64,000 bases of DNA from contig MBPM02000002.1 in assembly GCA_001695595.3 (NCBI GenBank), positions 868,001 to 932,000 of the forward strand, read 5' to 3'. The notes under the pieces were generated by a model, which made no database searches, was not told the origin of the DNA, and saw only the letters and a list, made by a program, of their open reading frames with translations. Positions 52,600 through 63,129 of the stretch are shown in pieces. Positions within the stretch are counted from its first letter, which is position 1; every line of letters begins with the position of its first letter. Source of the stretch: Plasmopara viticola. Lineage: Eukaryota > Oomycota > Peronosporomycetes > Peronosporales > Peronosporaceae. Position numbers and translations under genes: made by a program.

Positions 52600-55500
52600 A
52601 GTGAATACCGAGATTGATATGGTCAGTGACACTTTGTAGCCCATATCACATTGCAGACCTATTTGACGCGCCGGAAAAATGTTGTTGTCCCCAATTGTTG
52701 TTGCCATGCTTTCCGGTCGTCAATCATAATTAGAAAGCCATTTCTAGCACTCTGAGCATTTATTGCTGCCATCGAAACCCTTTTTATCCGCTACTAATGG
52801 CCTCAAAGATGTCGTAACGTTATCCTTCGAGACTATCTAAAGTCTTTGTGGAAATCAAGATCGCCGGAAAAAGCGCTGCTCTCAATTACTTAAATATGTG
52901 CTCCTGAAACACGAATTGGTCAAGATGGACGAGTGTGCAGCTTTGAGCTCGGTCTCTCATGTAAATGCTTGCAAGAGCAAGATACATCCAATCATTGCCG
53001 CTTCAGTGATTATTATCAATCGGTTTTCTCAAAAATTGAATTTGATATCTTTCCCTTTGACAGTAAAAGCCTCAACCTTTTCGGCTTGAACACCGCAATG
53101 GGAACTACCGCCATGGAGCCGTTCCTTACCATAGATTCTGCTCGATGGACTGAAATTTTGTGATGTATATCAGCTGTTTAGTAGCAGTGATAGTTGCAAC
53201 AAATGCCGCCTTCACGTTCATTGAGTCGCTCTTCTTTTCGAAAAACGCAAAATGCGCGTATCCTGGATCTGAGACATTGTGTAATTTATCGCGCAGCCTC
53301 AACAAAAGTTCATGCTGACAGTTTTTTTAGGATTGGCATCACATGTGATACAATTACGCGGCTCCTTGTAATTTGTCCAATAGGCTGGAATACTAAGATT
53401 CACTCATTTGTTTTTTTCTATGCAAAACTACTCTATATGTGTTAACAAACTTGTAACACCAGGGACACGCCGCTGGCACACATTTCCGCATCTTTTTTGT
53501 CACACATCTAGTGACTCAAGTGTCAATTCCATCCGACAACCAAGCTCAAATACCGACAGCGACTAGTTCTTTGTTGCCACTCTGTGTTCACTATGCTCAA
53601 CATGTCAATGGATAACAATGCTGGAATATTCTGCGGGAGCGCCCTGATGTAGGCCAGCTTGATTCTCCCCTACAAGTTTGTTTATGCCGTTTACGATCTT
53701 AAAAAACTATTCGGTCCCAACACATATGCATATTCGGCCATATCCGTCTCAACTGTGTCAGTTGCGAGGCGTCATTTAAAGCAAGGATTTGGGTTAAGCA
53801 AGCTTCCGCTTAAGGAAGCCCAAACAATGGCGTTTTCTGTGGCAGATATTATTTTCACCTTGAAAAAATTCGAAGCGTTTAGTAGATTTTGTTTCAGCGC
53901 TTCAAAGTTTCATTTCGTAAGTGGTTGATCCGTCGATGCTCTAACTTTAGACGGGAGAATGCTGTCTGCAGTGAAGATCATTGTGGATGTATGAACCGCA
54001 GCAAGCGCACTGCAGATATGTTGTACGATTATGAGCGGCCAGCGGACCACAAGTTGGCTTATTTGCTGAGCGGTTTTTCGTTATGATCCGGTCTGCTCGC
54101 GAGGAAATTTGTGCAGGTTCTTATCGCTAGCCGCCAGGACAACATATTTGGAGATAGTCGTTAATTAATCTAGCTCTATTCATCACTTTTGAGCCGGATC
54201 TTTTATACTAGGGGGTTTGTGGGATCTACTCAATAGTCAACCTATATACGACATCCTAACTATTGATTGTGTATGTCATGTCTGTTATTTGCAATAGCCT
54301 TACAAGGTAAATCCCAACACATTGCCGCTTTTTAAGAAGTGCACCGAAAATTGAGATTGCAGACTGACTTAATAACCAAAATTTCGTCGATTTCAAACGT
54401 CGGTGGTTTTCCAACCATAACTCAGAAAGAAGAAGAAGTAAATCAAACAGTATAATTTATAGCTACAAAGCACAAGTGTCATCGACCTTGCACGTCCAAT
54501 TAACGATGATCAAACAAGGCGACCACAAGCGTAGAAAACTTATGGCAACGACGATGACTTGAAGCAAGACAGCGTCTGACGACGACAAACCTTGAATGGA
54601 GAGAAAGCGTGTTACTTGTTACAGTGAGCCATTAGGCCAAACGTGCTGGTGTAATGGGTAGCTACGAGCATTTTACGAATCGTTTGGAGGAACGCTCTCG
54701 AATTTAGAGTTCCGCAAGCTTTCCGTTGCGTCAAACGACATTTTTCGACGATCTCGGCGAGTGTTCACTCAGCCATCAATGTAAAATATGTATATCTGGA
54801 GAAAAGGACAGATTAATAATGCGCCGAGTGTTCATTTGTGAGTCGTGCATAAAAGAATGCTACAATGCACGGATACAGCAAAGTCAGAATGGATTTTCTG
54901 GTTAGAGCATCCGGAAGTGCCCCGTGCAAGCCAATAAAAACGTCCATATCATCGAAATGACGCACAATAAAGTTGATCCGGCTCAACGAAGACCGCAACA
55001 TCAATTTATTTTCGAGCGAAGCGTCAACATATACGGCGTGTCTCTCCAATGACAAACTTTTTTTAAATTAGCCCCAACGTCTCGGTTAATTTAGCGTCAC
55101 TCACAATCGCGTTTATCACGATTAAAGATGTGGTACCGCGAGAAACTTATCGTTATTGTCAGACAACATTATGAATATTTTGGACAAGGGTACAACAAAA
55201 CGGTACAATGCCCGTGGCAATTTTTATGTTCTGCAGGCTACAGGTAATTCAGGGCGTGTGGCCGTCCAGCACTTAATCAATACCGGCAGGCTTTATAAAA
55301 GAGACACCGCATTTCCTGTAGAATTGACTTTTCGACAATTTTCACTGGTCCTGCGTACGTAATGAATCATTGGAGCTCTTTGACTTTATCGTGCAAAAGC
55401 TCTTGAATGCTCGAAGATATGATAAGAGCTAATTCTACCGGATCTACCCATCTTGACCGAGACGAAAGTCTAGCAGTGAGGATACAATATTTCGAATTTC

Positions 55501-56300
55501 CGGTGTGAGGGATAGATACACGCCATACGATCGGCAATTAATAAAATAGCGCAGTGTATATCGATATCCGGTGTAGCCTCGCGCAAGATTGGGCTAAATT
55601 TCAACAGTGCTTACGCAGCACACGCATGGTAGAATCCCAGTGAAAGTAATTGTCGCTACCGAAGATGGCTTCAGCTTGCTTGGCAGACATGGTGACAATC
55701 GTGGGACTCAAAATCTTATGCGGCTGTGAATCTTTTGAATTGATGTGTGAAGTAGAAGGTAAAATATGAAGTAAAAATATTTGTGTTTAACTTCGCTACC
55801 CTGTGCTACCGCTAAGCCTAATCTTTTAAATCAATCCAGAAGCTTCCCAGTGGCTATATCCACCGACGTCATCCTCTGGCGTCATGATCTTACCGGCACT
55901 ATATCTGTGTAAGCCGTGATTTTTCCCGAAATCTGTCCTATCCATACGCACGCTACTTAGTGCAACTTCAACACATAAACAACGAAAATGGGTGTCTGTA
56001 TTACTTAATTGCATTAGTGAATTTAACCTAAGGATGGCATTTGTTATCGCTTTCAGATTGCATACACCGTTCGTTTCCTTCAAGTCGCTCATCTTGTATC
56101 TTTCTGCTCGCGCAAGGTACCGTAGGACCTTGTAACAATAATAAGGAGCAAGTTTACGGGTTACAATCAATCAATTACAGGCCATACTACTGCTAGAAAA
56201 CGCTGTTACTACAATTTTCTGAGTACAACGAAATGAAATAATGGAGTGTGTTTTCTAGATGTGCAACACGTACACATAGTGCATAATAGTTCGGCTAATT
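52600..56300. other. repeat-like DNA, no gene supported
   Basis: Open frames of 60-114 codons on both strands (for example 55826-56170 minus and 53659-53928 plus) lack recognisable domains. Some may be further Copia debris. Confidence 0.4.
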
Positions 56301-56329
56301 TAACTTTGTCATGTGCCTAAAATCCTAAA

Positions 56330-56412
56330 CCGATATAAATAAAAATAACCACACAACATCAACAAAATGCCAATACCAAGCTGCCGCTTCAAAACCAAAA
56401 TGGTGTTGTTTC
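56330..56412 (-). pseudogene. cox3: mitochondrial cox3 fragment
   Basis: Minus strand encodes [20 protein letters not shown] followed by FLYI, the highly conserved heme-copper oxidase subunit III segment near the C-terminus. The frame ends abruptly on both sides. Confidence 0.9.
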
Positions 56413-56438
56413 GTCTGACGGTCCTAAGGTAGCGAAAA

Positions 56439-56470
<32 letters not shown>
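56413..56470 (+). pseudogene. rnl: mitochondrial large-subunit rRNA fragment (domain IV/V junction)
   Basis: Contains ggtcctaaggtagcg, then ccttgtcgggtaagttccg and acctgcatgaat, the near-universal core of bacterial-type 23S rRNA. It breaks off directly into nad1. Confidence 0.93.
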
Positions 56471-56605
56471 AGTAGTTAAACTACTCATTAACAACATATT
56501 TGCATATTTGCTCCTAAAAAAAATAGTGCGAATCCCATTGCTGAATATTCAACATTATACCCTGAGTCGATATCCTGAAATTTTAGGTCAAATTCATTTA
56601 AAATA
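56468..56605 (-). pseudogene. nad1: mitochondrial nad1 fragment
   Basis: Minus strand encodes SGYNVEYSAMGFALFFLG, then ANM and, in a shifted frame, MLLMSSLTTI, which are consecutive parts of NADH dehydrogenase subunit 1. Two codons (Glu-Tyr) are missing after FLG. An 8-bp tandem duplication (caaatatg) shifts the frame after ANM. The upstream part is more degraded (EFDL-like). Confidence 0.85.
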
Positions 56606-56644
56606 TATAGTGAATAAATGGACATTAATTATTTTTTTTTCCAT

Positions 56645-56688
56645 TTATGGTTACCAGACGCAATGGAAGGTCCTACTCCAGTGTCTGC
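56645..56688 (+). pseudogene. nad5: mitochondrial nad5 fragment
   Basis: Encodes WLPDAMEGPTPVSA, the signature of NADH dehydrogenase subunit 5, then passes without a break into atp1. Confidence 0.88.
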
Positions 56689-56750
56689 TCAATTTGGTTC
56701 TGATTTAGATGCAACAACTCAACAACAATTAAATCGAGGGGTTAGACTAA
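56686..56750 (+). pseudogene. atp1: mitochondrial atp1 fragment
   Basis: Encodes QFGSDLDATTQQQLNRG followed by VRL, the conserved segment of ATP synthase F1 alpha. It is in frame with the nad5 piece before it. Confidence 0.9.
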
Positions 56751-56752
56751 TA

Positions 56753-56776
56753 GACTTGACGTCATCCCCACCTTCC
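56753..56776 (-). pseudogene. rns: mitochondrial small-subunit rRNA fragment
   Basis: The reverse complement of these 24 bases contains ggtggggatgacgtcaag, a nearly invariant stretch of bacterial-type 16S rRNA. It is short, but the exact match and the context make chance unlikely. Confidence 0.8.
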
Positions 56777-56822
56777 ATTAACCTATCATTAATTTTTTTA
56801 TTAGAGTACTTTTACATATTTA

Positions 56823-56920
56823 AATCGCCCATGAATGTAAAACATCTGACGCAGTAATCAATACACGAATATGACTATTAGTTGGAACTATTACACGATT
56901 ATCAACATTTCGTAATTTTT
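56823..56920 (-). pseudogene. cox2: mitochondrial cox2 fragment
   Basis: Minus strand encodes [16 protein letters not shown], then [12 protein letters not shown], the cupredoxin-domain core of cytochrome oxidase subunit II. Confidence 0.92.
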
Positions 56921-57140
56921 AGCAAATTTGTTTGCTTAACATTTTGCATTTTGAACAGTAGCTCGTCAGTACCTGCAATTCTTTGACTCAAATTTTGGTG
57001 CAAGTACGTGTTGTAGATATTATACAAGTAATTGCGCACACGTGAAAACAAAAAATAAGGCTCCAATTTATGTATTGAGAACGTAGGACGAACGGAGGAG
57101 GTCATAGTGGCAATAAAAGCTACAGCACATCGAGCATTCC

Positions 57141-58849
57141 TTACGAGCCTCGCGGCTTAGGCCCACCAGCCGCTTTGGCCATGATGATCTGATCAACGCG
57201 AAGAACCGTGATAGCAGCGTCAGCACCGAGACGAATGGCAGACATTTTAGTCTGTTGATGGTCCCAAATGCCTTTGTCCAATGCGTTTGAAATTACGTAA
57301 GGCTTTTGCTCATTCTAAATATGCATCGTAGCAACTGTTAGATTGAGTGTGACAAAACAGGCACCGTTAAGCAGATGATACGTACGTCTACATCCACACC
57401 AGCACAAACGTTGCCCGCCGCGTGGGCAGCGTACAAGCTCGAGAGCACCTCAGTCGCCATTTGACCCGAATTTTCAGCTAAAATTCGGGGAACAACCTCA
57501 ATAGCCTCACCAAACTTCTTTATGGCATATTGGTCAAGACCAGGAGTAGCTTCACCAAAGCTCTTAATCTGACGCGATAACTCGATCTCCGTCGAGCCGG
57601 CACCGGAGACAAATCGACCGTCACGACAAACCGACTTGACGCAGTTCACACCATCGTCAATAGCTCGTTCAATATCGTTCAAGACATTGTCAGTACTAGC
57701 ACGCAGCACAATTGTTGCAATTCTGGCGTCTTCTTCGTGCTGCTGAAACACCGTCACTTTCTTGCCTCCAATCTCCTTGACTTGCACAATGTCACAAAAG
57801 CCCATTTCATCAGGGGTTGGTGCTCCAAGTCGCACTAAAGCATTGGCATTCACTGCACGACACAATCGACGTAGTTCCCACTTGGACTGAATTTTGATAG
57901 TCATAAGCTTGTACTTCTCCAAAAAGTGAAGCGCCATTTCACTAATACTACCACCTGAAACGACAACCGTAGCTCCCGACTCACTAATAGCCTGAACAGC
58001 TTCCTCTAGCTTCTTTTCCTCTCCCTTATTGTAATTCATTAGCTCATCCGCATCTTTGATAAGCACAGTGCTCTTGGCTTCAGTAGACGAGATCTCGATA
58101 CCGCACCCGTATATCGCGACTTTTGCTTTCAGCGCTTTCTTGACATTGCCTTCAGTGTTACGCTGGATGACCATACCACGAATTACGGTCGAGTCGTTCA
58201 GGTTACCGCCCATGATTTTGGCCACACGAATGTTGTCCACGTTAATTGATGGCTTCTTAGGAGCTGCAGGCATGACATTCAGACAGGCTTCAGCCACAAG
58301 TTTGGCCAGTAGGTCTTCGTATCCGTACTGTTTCGATGCCAATGATGTCTTAATGGCCTTCTGTAGCTCTTCCTCGTCGCGCGGGTTTTGAACGTGCACG
58401 CTTTGGAGCGTTTGAAGAATCTCTTGACATTTTTCATGAGCCTTTTCATATCCCGTAACGATCTCGCTGGCGTGAAGGCCCATGCGTAACAGACTAGCGG
58501 CCTCCATGAGCAGTTCGCCTGCTAGGGCCACAACGAGACACGTGCCGTCTCCATAGTCGTTCTCCTGCATCTTGGCAGCCATTACAACCATACGTGCGGC
58601 TGGGTGAATGACTTCTAGCTCCTTAACAATGGTAGCCGTGTCGCTCGTGACGAAAACACGTTCCAAATGATTAATCACGAGCTTGTTCATCCCGTTGGGA
58701 CCAAGTGATGAACGCGTGATCGCCGCCAGCTGCTTCACAGCATCAATATTCTTAGCCACAGCTTCATCGACACCTTCAAAGTGCTTGTGACCATCCTTCA
58801 ATAGCGACGACAAGCCGCTAGCGACGTTTAATCCCATTGACTTGGCCAT
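57141..58849 (-). CDS. CCT8: CCT/TRiC chaperonin theta subunit
   Basis: CCT8 is one of eight subunits of the cytosolic chaperonin that folds actin, tubulin and other proteins. Exons (complement) 57386-58849 and 57141-57314 with a 71-nt intron (GTACGT...TTTAG, phase 0) give 545 aa, the family's normal size. Group II chaperonin motifs are intact: SSLGPNGMNKL (48-57), TSDTATIVKEL (68-78), GDGT (100-103) and GAGSTEIEL near residue 410. The C-terminal exon ends with LRVDQIIMAKAAGGPKP, specific to the theta subunit. It is divergent from the helicase gene at 58979-61303 with about 130 bp between starts, so a shared promoter region is likely. The mitochondrial mosaic lies about 220 bp beyond its stop. 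Confidence 0.96.
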
Positions 58850-58978
58850 GATTGCTGGCGCTGCTTTACTTGGTGAAAGATTTTCTTCACTAGAAAGCGA
58901 GTCAATTGGTGGAATTCAACTATGTTTATTTCAGCCAATTGGAAAGCTTAAGCTCGTGACCAGCAAATATACTCATTA

Positions 58979-61303
58979 TTGCTGACAATGGACGGCTTCT
59001 CGCTCAACATTTTGGCCTCGGGCAGCGTGCGCAAACCTGGTAAGAAGAAGAACACCTTTCGCTCCAAACAGCAAGCCAAACGCGCCAAAATCAAGGCTTC
59101 TAAACGAAACAATTTGCCTTCCAAGCCGATCGACGAGCAAGTTAGCAGACAGAGCCATAGCCACCGCCCGCGCAGTGACTACAATCAGATTGAAGTCGAT
59201 GCTCACGAGCCACAATCGGACACTAAGGTAACAAATGTCAAATTAGTGGCTGCTAAGTCTGCAGAAGTGGTGGACGATGTGTCAGTGCAACAGGAAGAGC
59301 CAAAAGTAAAGGAAAACAAGTCGGAGAAGGAGAAAGAGAATTTATTGAAAGGCCAAATGAACTCTGAGAATAATCATGCCAACCAAGATGCACTTAATTC
59401 CACACGAGAAAAGCCAAAGTCGTTTGGCACGCGTCGCAACCCAAACAAGGAGGTCTACAGTGTGGAGAAGTTCACTCGGCCTTGTGTCAAGATTGACAAA
59501 GTGCTGTCGAAACCGTTGACGTCATCATCGAGTGAAAAAATCTTTGCAGCTAACACATTCGAGTCAATGCAAATGGCGGAAAAGTTAATTAAGGTGCTTA
59601 AGAAGGAATCAGGTGGCTTTGGCTTTGTACGGCCGACCAACGTACAGGTGCAGACGATTCCTTTGGTACTAAAAGGCAATGATGTCTTGGTCAAGAGTGA
59701 AACAGGATCTGGGAAGACGCTTGCGTACCTGCTGCCAATTGTTCAGAAACTACAGGCAGTGTCTCCGCAGATCCAGCGACAGGATGGCTGCTTGGCACTA
59801 ATATTAGCGCCAACTCGTGAATTGTGTACGCAGATTCTAGAGGTGGCTAATCGGCTTATCCAACCGTTTGTGTTCCTCGTACCGGGTGCCATTATTGGTG
59901 GTGAAAAGAAGAAAGCAGAAAAGGCACGGCTGCGTAAGGGCATTACAATCTTGGTCGCTACTCCAGGTCGTCTCGCAGACCACCTTGTAAATACTCAGTC
60001 ATTTAATTACTCGCGGCTGCAGTATTTAGTGCTGGATGAAGCAGATCGTCTTTTGGATTTGGGTTTTGAGAAACAGCTTACGCAAATTCTGACTATTTTA
60101 GACAGCAAGAAGACATCAGTAAAGCGGCAAAACATTCTTGTGTCCGCGACTGTCAACAGTGGTGTTCAGAGGCTCGCCAAGGTGAGTCTGTTTGATCCTG
60201 TGTTTGTCGATGCCGACGTGGTTACTAGAGGCGAAAAAGAATCATCTTCGATCAAGCCGGCAAATCAAGACCAATTCTCGACTCCGCACCAATTGATGCA
60301 GCATTTTATGCTCGTACCAGCAAAGGCACGATTGTGTGCACTAACTTGCTTTCTGCGAGAAGAATTACGCCACGCTCCTCAAAATGCCCAGAGTGGTGTT
60401 CCTGGCCGATGCAAGATTGTGGTGTTCTTGTCAACTTGTGATGCTGTGGACTTTCACTACGCTCTGTTTCGCAAGTGTTCTTGGCCACTGGAAAAGAAGT
60501 CAATGGAAGAAGCCGACAGCGGTGGAGGCATCGAGATGGCGTCGCTGTTTGGCAGTCAGAGTCCCGTCTTTCGCCTGCACGGAAATATTCCTCAACAGGA
60601 GCGTGTAACAACTTTTAAAAGTTTTTGCACTTCCACTTCCGGTGTTCTGGTGTGTACCGACGTTGCAGCTCGTGGATTAAACTTGCCAACGGTAAAGTGG
60701 ATTGTCCAGTACGATCCACCTACCGAAACCCGTGACTACGTGCATCGTGTGGGTCGTACTGCTCGAAGTGGAAATCAAGGAAGTAGTCTATTGTTTTTGA
60801 TGCCATCCGAGGCGGAATATCTAAATTATTTGAGCAATCAGGGATTAAAGCTCAACGCTTTAAGTCTGGAGAAGACCGTATCACGTGTTGGAAAACATGG
60901 TGGATTTTCGACTACTTCTCGCAAAAAACTGCTCCATGAGGTCGTGCAAAGCGATCTCCAATTTTTGTATGAACAGACGCTGATGGCGGACAAAGAGCTT
61001 TTCGAGTTGGCTTGTCAAGCTTTTCACTCGTTTGTACGTAGTTACGCTACGCACTCGTCCGATACACGAAACATTTTTCACGTCCGTAGTCTGCACTTTG
61101 GTCACGTTGCCAAGAGCTTCGCACTGCGCGATCCACCGGCGTCTTCAAAATTGCGAGACACTGGACGAAACTCCAAAAAAGGTTCACTCCATAAGCGCAA
61201 GGAACAGGATGACAAGCAACAGGCTGTGACCGTGAAAAAGAATAAAAAGTTGCGCGACGAGAAACGTCGGTTTGCTTTAAACGTCTCGGAGTTTGTTGAC
61301 TAG
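58979..61303 (+). CDS. DDX31/Dbp7-like DEAD-box RNA helicase
   Basis: Dbp7/DDX31 helicases act in the nucleolus in 60S ribosome assembly. The frame gives 774 aa and is intronless. The second ATG (58988, MDGFSLNILASG) is the likelier start, as the first lies next to a start-site-like tcattattgctgaca. A basic, low-complexity N-terminus (about 200 residues) precedes the core. The core has the Q motif (GFVRPTNVQ), motif I SETGSGKT (about 240), PTRELC, TPGRL, DEAD (LVLDEADRLLDLGF, about 353), SAT, the helicase-C domain with LVCTDVAARGLNLP, and HRVGRTARSG. The insertion between helicase halves and the YDPPTETRDYVHR segment are typical of Dbp7/DDX31. The C-terminus is Lys-rich, fitting nucleolar location. 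Confidence 0.9.
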   Translation: MLTMDGFSLNILASGSVRKPGKKKNTFRSKQQAKRAKIKASKRNNLPSKPIDEQVSRQSHSHRPRSDYNQIEVDAHEPQSDTKVTNVKLVAAKSAEVVDDVSVQQEEPKVKENKSEKEKENLLKGQMNSENNHANQDALNSTREKPKSFGTRRNPNKEVYSVEKFTRPCVKIDKVLSKPLTSSSSEKIFAANTFESMQMAEKLIKVLKKESGGFGFVRPTNVQVQTIPLVLKGNDVLVKSETGSGKTLAYLLPIVQKLQAVSPQIQRQDGCLALILAPTRELCTQILEVANRLIQPFVFLVPGAIIGGEKKKAEKARLRKGITILVATPGRLADHLVNTQSFNYSRLQYLVLDEADRLLDLGFEKQLTQILTILDSKKTSVKRQNILVSATVNSGVQRLAKVSLFDPVFVDADVVTRGEKESSSIKPANQDQFSTPHQLMQHFMLVPAKARLCALTCFLREELRHAPQNAQSGVPGRCKIVVFLSTCDAVDFHYALFRKCSWPLEKKSMEEADSGGGIEMASLFGSQSPVFRLHGNIPQQERVTTFKSFCTSTSGVLVCTDVAARGLNLPTVKWIVQYDPPTETRDYVHRVGRTARSGNQGSSLLFLMPSEAEYLNYLSNQGLKLNALSLEKTVSRVGKHGGFSTTSRKKLLHEVVQSDLQFLYEQTLMADKELFELACQAFHSFVRSYATHSSDTRNIFHVRSLHFGHVAKSFALRDPPASSKLRDTGRNSKKGSLHKRKEQDDKQQAVTVKKNKKLRDEKRRFALNVSEFVD

Positions 61304-61383
61304 TCAAAATCCAATATCAAGACCATTAATTGCAGCATTACTCTATGAATGTATCTATTTGGTGTCCATAGAGTTATCTATTC

Positions 61384-62131
61384 CTACGTGCTCTTCCTCT
61401 TTTTGACCTTCTGTTGCTTAGCCTTTTTAGCAGACATGTGCTTTTGTGCCTTTGCTTTGTTCTTGACACAAAAGAGTGGTGCAAATACTTTAGTAACATC
61501 CGAGTCTTCATTCAATTCAATAATTGTGCCGCCAATAGCAATGGGTAGCTTCTGGAAAGCACTGTTTAAATTATTACAATACCAGTCAGTTACGCCATAG
61601 GTTCCACATGAGGCAAATAACTTACCAGAGCAACGTTTGTAGTGCAAAAGCAGCACAAAAACATTGCTGAGCCAGCATAAATTCTTCTTCCTTGTGACCA
61701 TTCACCTTTAAAAAGTACTGCACCACTGGCTTAGCAGCTGCTGGGTTCTCAAGCTGGAGCTCCATGAAGCGAGCAAACTCGTGAATTACTGTTTCGCGTT
61801 GATGCATCCACTGTACCTTCTGCACAGCAAAGACTCGATTTTCCATATCAAATACGCCAATAACCTGAGGAATCAAAAAGTCGGTCTCATCTTCCTCCTT
61901 GTCCGTGCCCTCTTCGCTATTTTTTGACGTAAGAAAATTGCCACCGTTAGGCTTCTGGCTGCGCACAAGGGCCAAAAGCGTTTGTCGCTGCTTCTCTGTC
62001 GTGCAAAGCGATGTAATCAGATCGATTCCATAAGCAAAACCTTTTGGAAGCACTTGAGGTCGCAATGTTGGCGCCAAGGTCGTCACTATGTTCTGCAGCT
62101 GCTGCACAGCAGCTAGTGGGTCACTCGCCAT
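61384..62131 (-). CDS. unrecognised protein, 227 aa, with basic C-terminus
   Basis: Exons (complement) 61626-62131 and 61384-61561, with a 64-nt intron (GTAAGT...AACAG, phase 2) reading ...QTLLCAFQKLP... The N-terminal 170 residues look helical, with an acidic loop (EEGTDKEEDETDF, about 81-93). They are followed by IIELNEDSDVTKVFAPLF and a Lys/Arg-rich tail (KKAKQQKVKKRKST) that could be a nuclear or nucleolar signal. No membrane segment. It has the look of a conserved housekeeping protein, but I cannot name the family. It is convergent with the DDX31-like gene and divergent from the Gemin2 gene (about 217 bp between starts). Confidence 0.7.
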
Positions 62132-62182
62132 GATGCCTTTAATAAATGGTTGGATGCCTTATCGAGTCTAATTTACGGATAC

Positions 62183-62226
62183 AATAAAGGCTAGATTTAC
62201 CTTTAATAAAGGGTAGATTTACCTTT
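62183..62226 (+). repeat. 22-bp tandem duplication in a divergent promoter
   Basis: Two adjacent copies of aataaagg(c/g)tagatttaccttt, differing at one base, lie between the 227-aa gene and Gemin2. The ends of each unit are partly complementary (aataaagg and cctttatt), so hairpins or paired binding sites are possible. Confidence 0.7.
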
Positions 62227-62348
62227 ATTGCACTCGTAAATTACGCATTCGAGCTGCTATTTCTAAGCTTCGCGTGGCTAAACACAAGTCTAATTTTGGA
62301 TGAAGGAAAATCGTCGAGCAAAATCACAATCTTCCAATCGTTTTCTGC

Positions 62349-63128
62349 ATGATGGCAGCAGTGCTGCCAGTGGCGGGCGCCAATGGGGCGGACATGCAGC
62401 TTATTCGACATCGCATGCAGCAGGGGATACCACCCGAAGATGTCCAGGAGTATCTGTGGCGAGTGAGGCTTGAAGCAGAAGAAATTCCGGACGTTGTGGT
62501 GGCTCCAGACGTCGATCCAAGACAATTCGATGCTCGACAGACCAGCAACATGCCAAAGCTGCAAACGTTTGGTGGAAGAGTCAGCGACGAAAACTGCTTT
62601 CCAGACATCAAGTGGCGAAGAGAATTGTTAGCTGATTTTGCAGATTTAAGACAGTTGATTGCGCGTTGGGAAGCGATTGGACCGCCTAAAGCAGAGGCCA
62701 CGAGGAATGGGGATGTCTCTACTGAAATTTTGCGCACGGATGTTCCCAAGATGAGGGATGAAGAAGGATGGATCAATTTCTTTTTTGGCAAAGAAGGGGT
62801 GGAGATGTCGGCTACTCCGCCCCACCTGCGACTGTTGCTGCAGTTTGATCAAGTGTTGACAAGAAGACTGTTGGATTACCATGCCGTGTGGCTTAGTGAG
62901 GATGTAACTTTCCTCTCTCGTGAACGAGCAGTTTGGATTTATGCATTGTTGGCTAGGCTTGATAAACCAGTTCATGCCAATGTGGCAGCCGTGATTCGAC
63001 AAATTCTTCGACGCTGTTGGACGCTTAGGTGCAAGCTGGAACCTTCGTCCGAGACTCAACTTAAGTCACTTAATATTCTTATTGTCATTACTGGAGACTT
63101 CTTCGGTCAATTACATGACGTGGAGTGA
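62349..63128 (+). CDS. GEMIN2: Gemin2 (SMN complex subunit, SIP1 family)
   Basis: Gemin2 binds SMN and holds the Sm protein pentamer during spliceosomal snRNP assembly in the cytoplasm. The frame is 259 aa and intronless. The family signature YLWRVRLEAEEIPDVVVA lies at residues 35-52. The C-terminal helical domain shows the expected order: WINFFFGKEGVEMSATPP, then LLLQFDQVLTRRLLDYHAVW, then WIYALLARLDKPV, then a helix with RQILRRCWTLR. A second ATG directly follows the first. It ends with FFGQLHDVE. Its length is close to the animal protein. Confidence 0.88.
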   Translation: MMAAVLPVAGANGADMQLIRHRMQQGIPPEDVQEYLWRVRLEAEEIPDVVVAPDVDPRQFDARQTSNMPKLQTFGGRVSDENCFPDIKWRRELLADFADLRQLIARWEAIGPPKAEATRNGDVSTEILRTDVPKMRDEEGWINFFFGKEGVEMSATPPHLRLLLQFDQVLTRRLLDYHAVWLSEDVTFLSRERAVWIYALLARLDKPVHANVAAVIRQILRRCWTLRCKLEPSSETQLKSLNILIVITGDFFGQLHDVE

Positions 63129-63129
63129 C

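Larger units (their letters stand above)
56330..56920. other. nuclear insertion of scrambled mitochondrial DNA (NUMT mosaic)
   Basis: About 590 bp composed of short pieces of at least seven mitochondrial genes in mixed orientation: cox3(-), rnl(+), nad1(-), nad5(+), atp1(+), rns(-), cox2(-). Neighbouring DNA on both sides is nuclear (repeats on the left, CCT8 on the right). No piece is a whole gene. Individual pieces are listed separately. Confidence 0.88.

Noticed and set aside
55826..56170. 114-codon minus-strand frame as a gene
   Set aside because: No recognisable domain and located in transposon debris. Could be part of a decayed element but not supportable.
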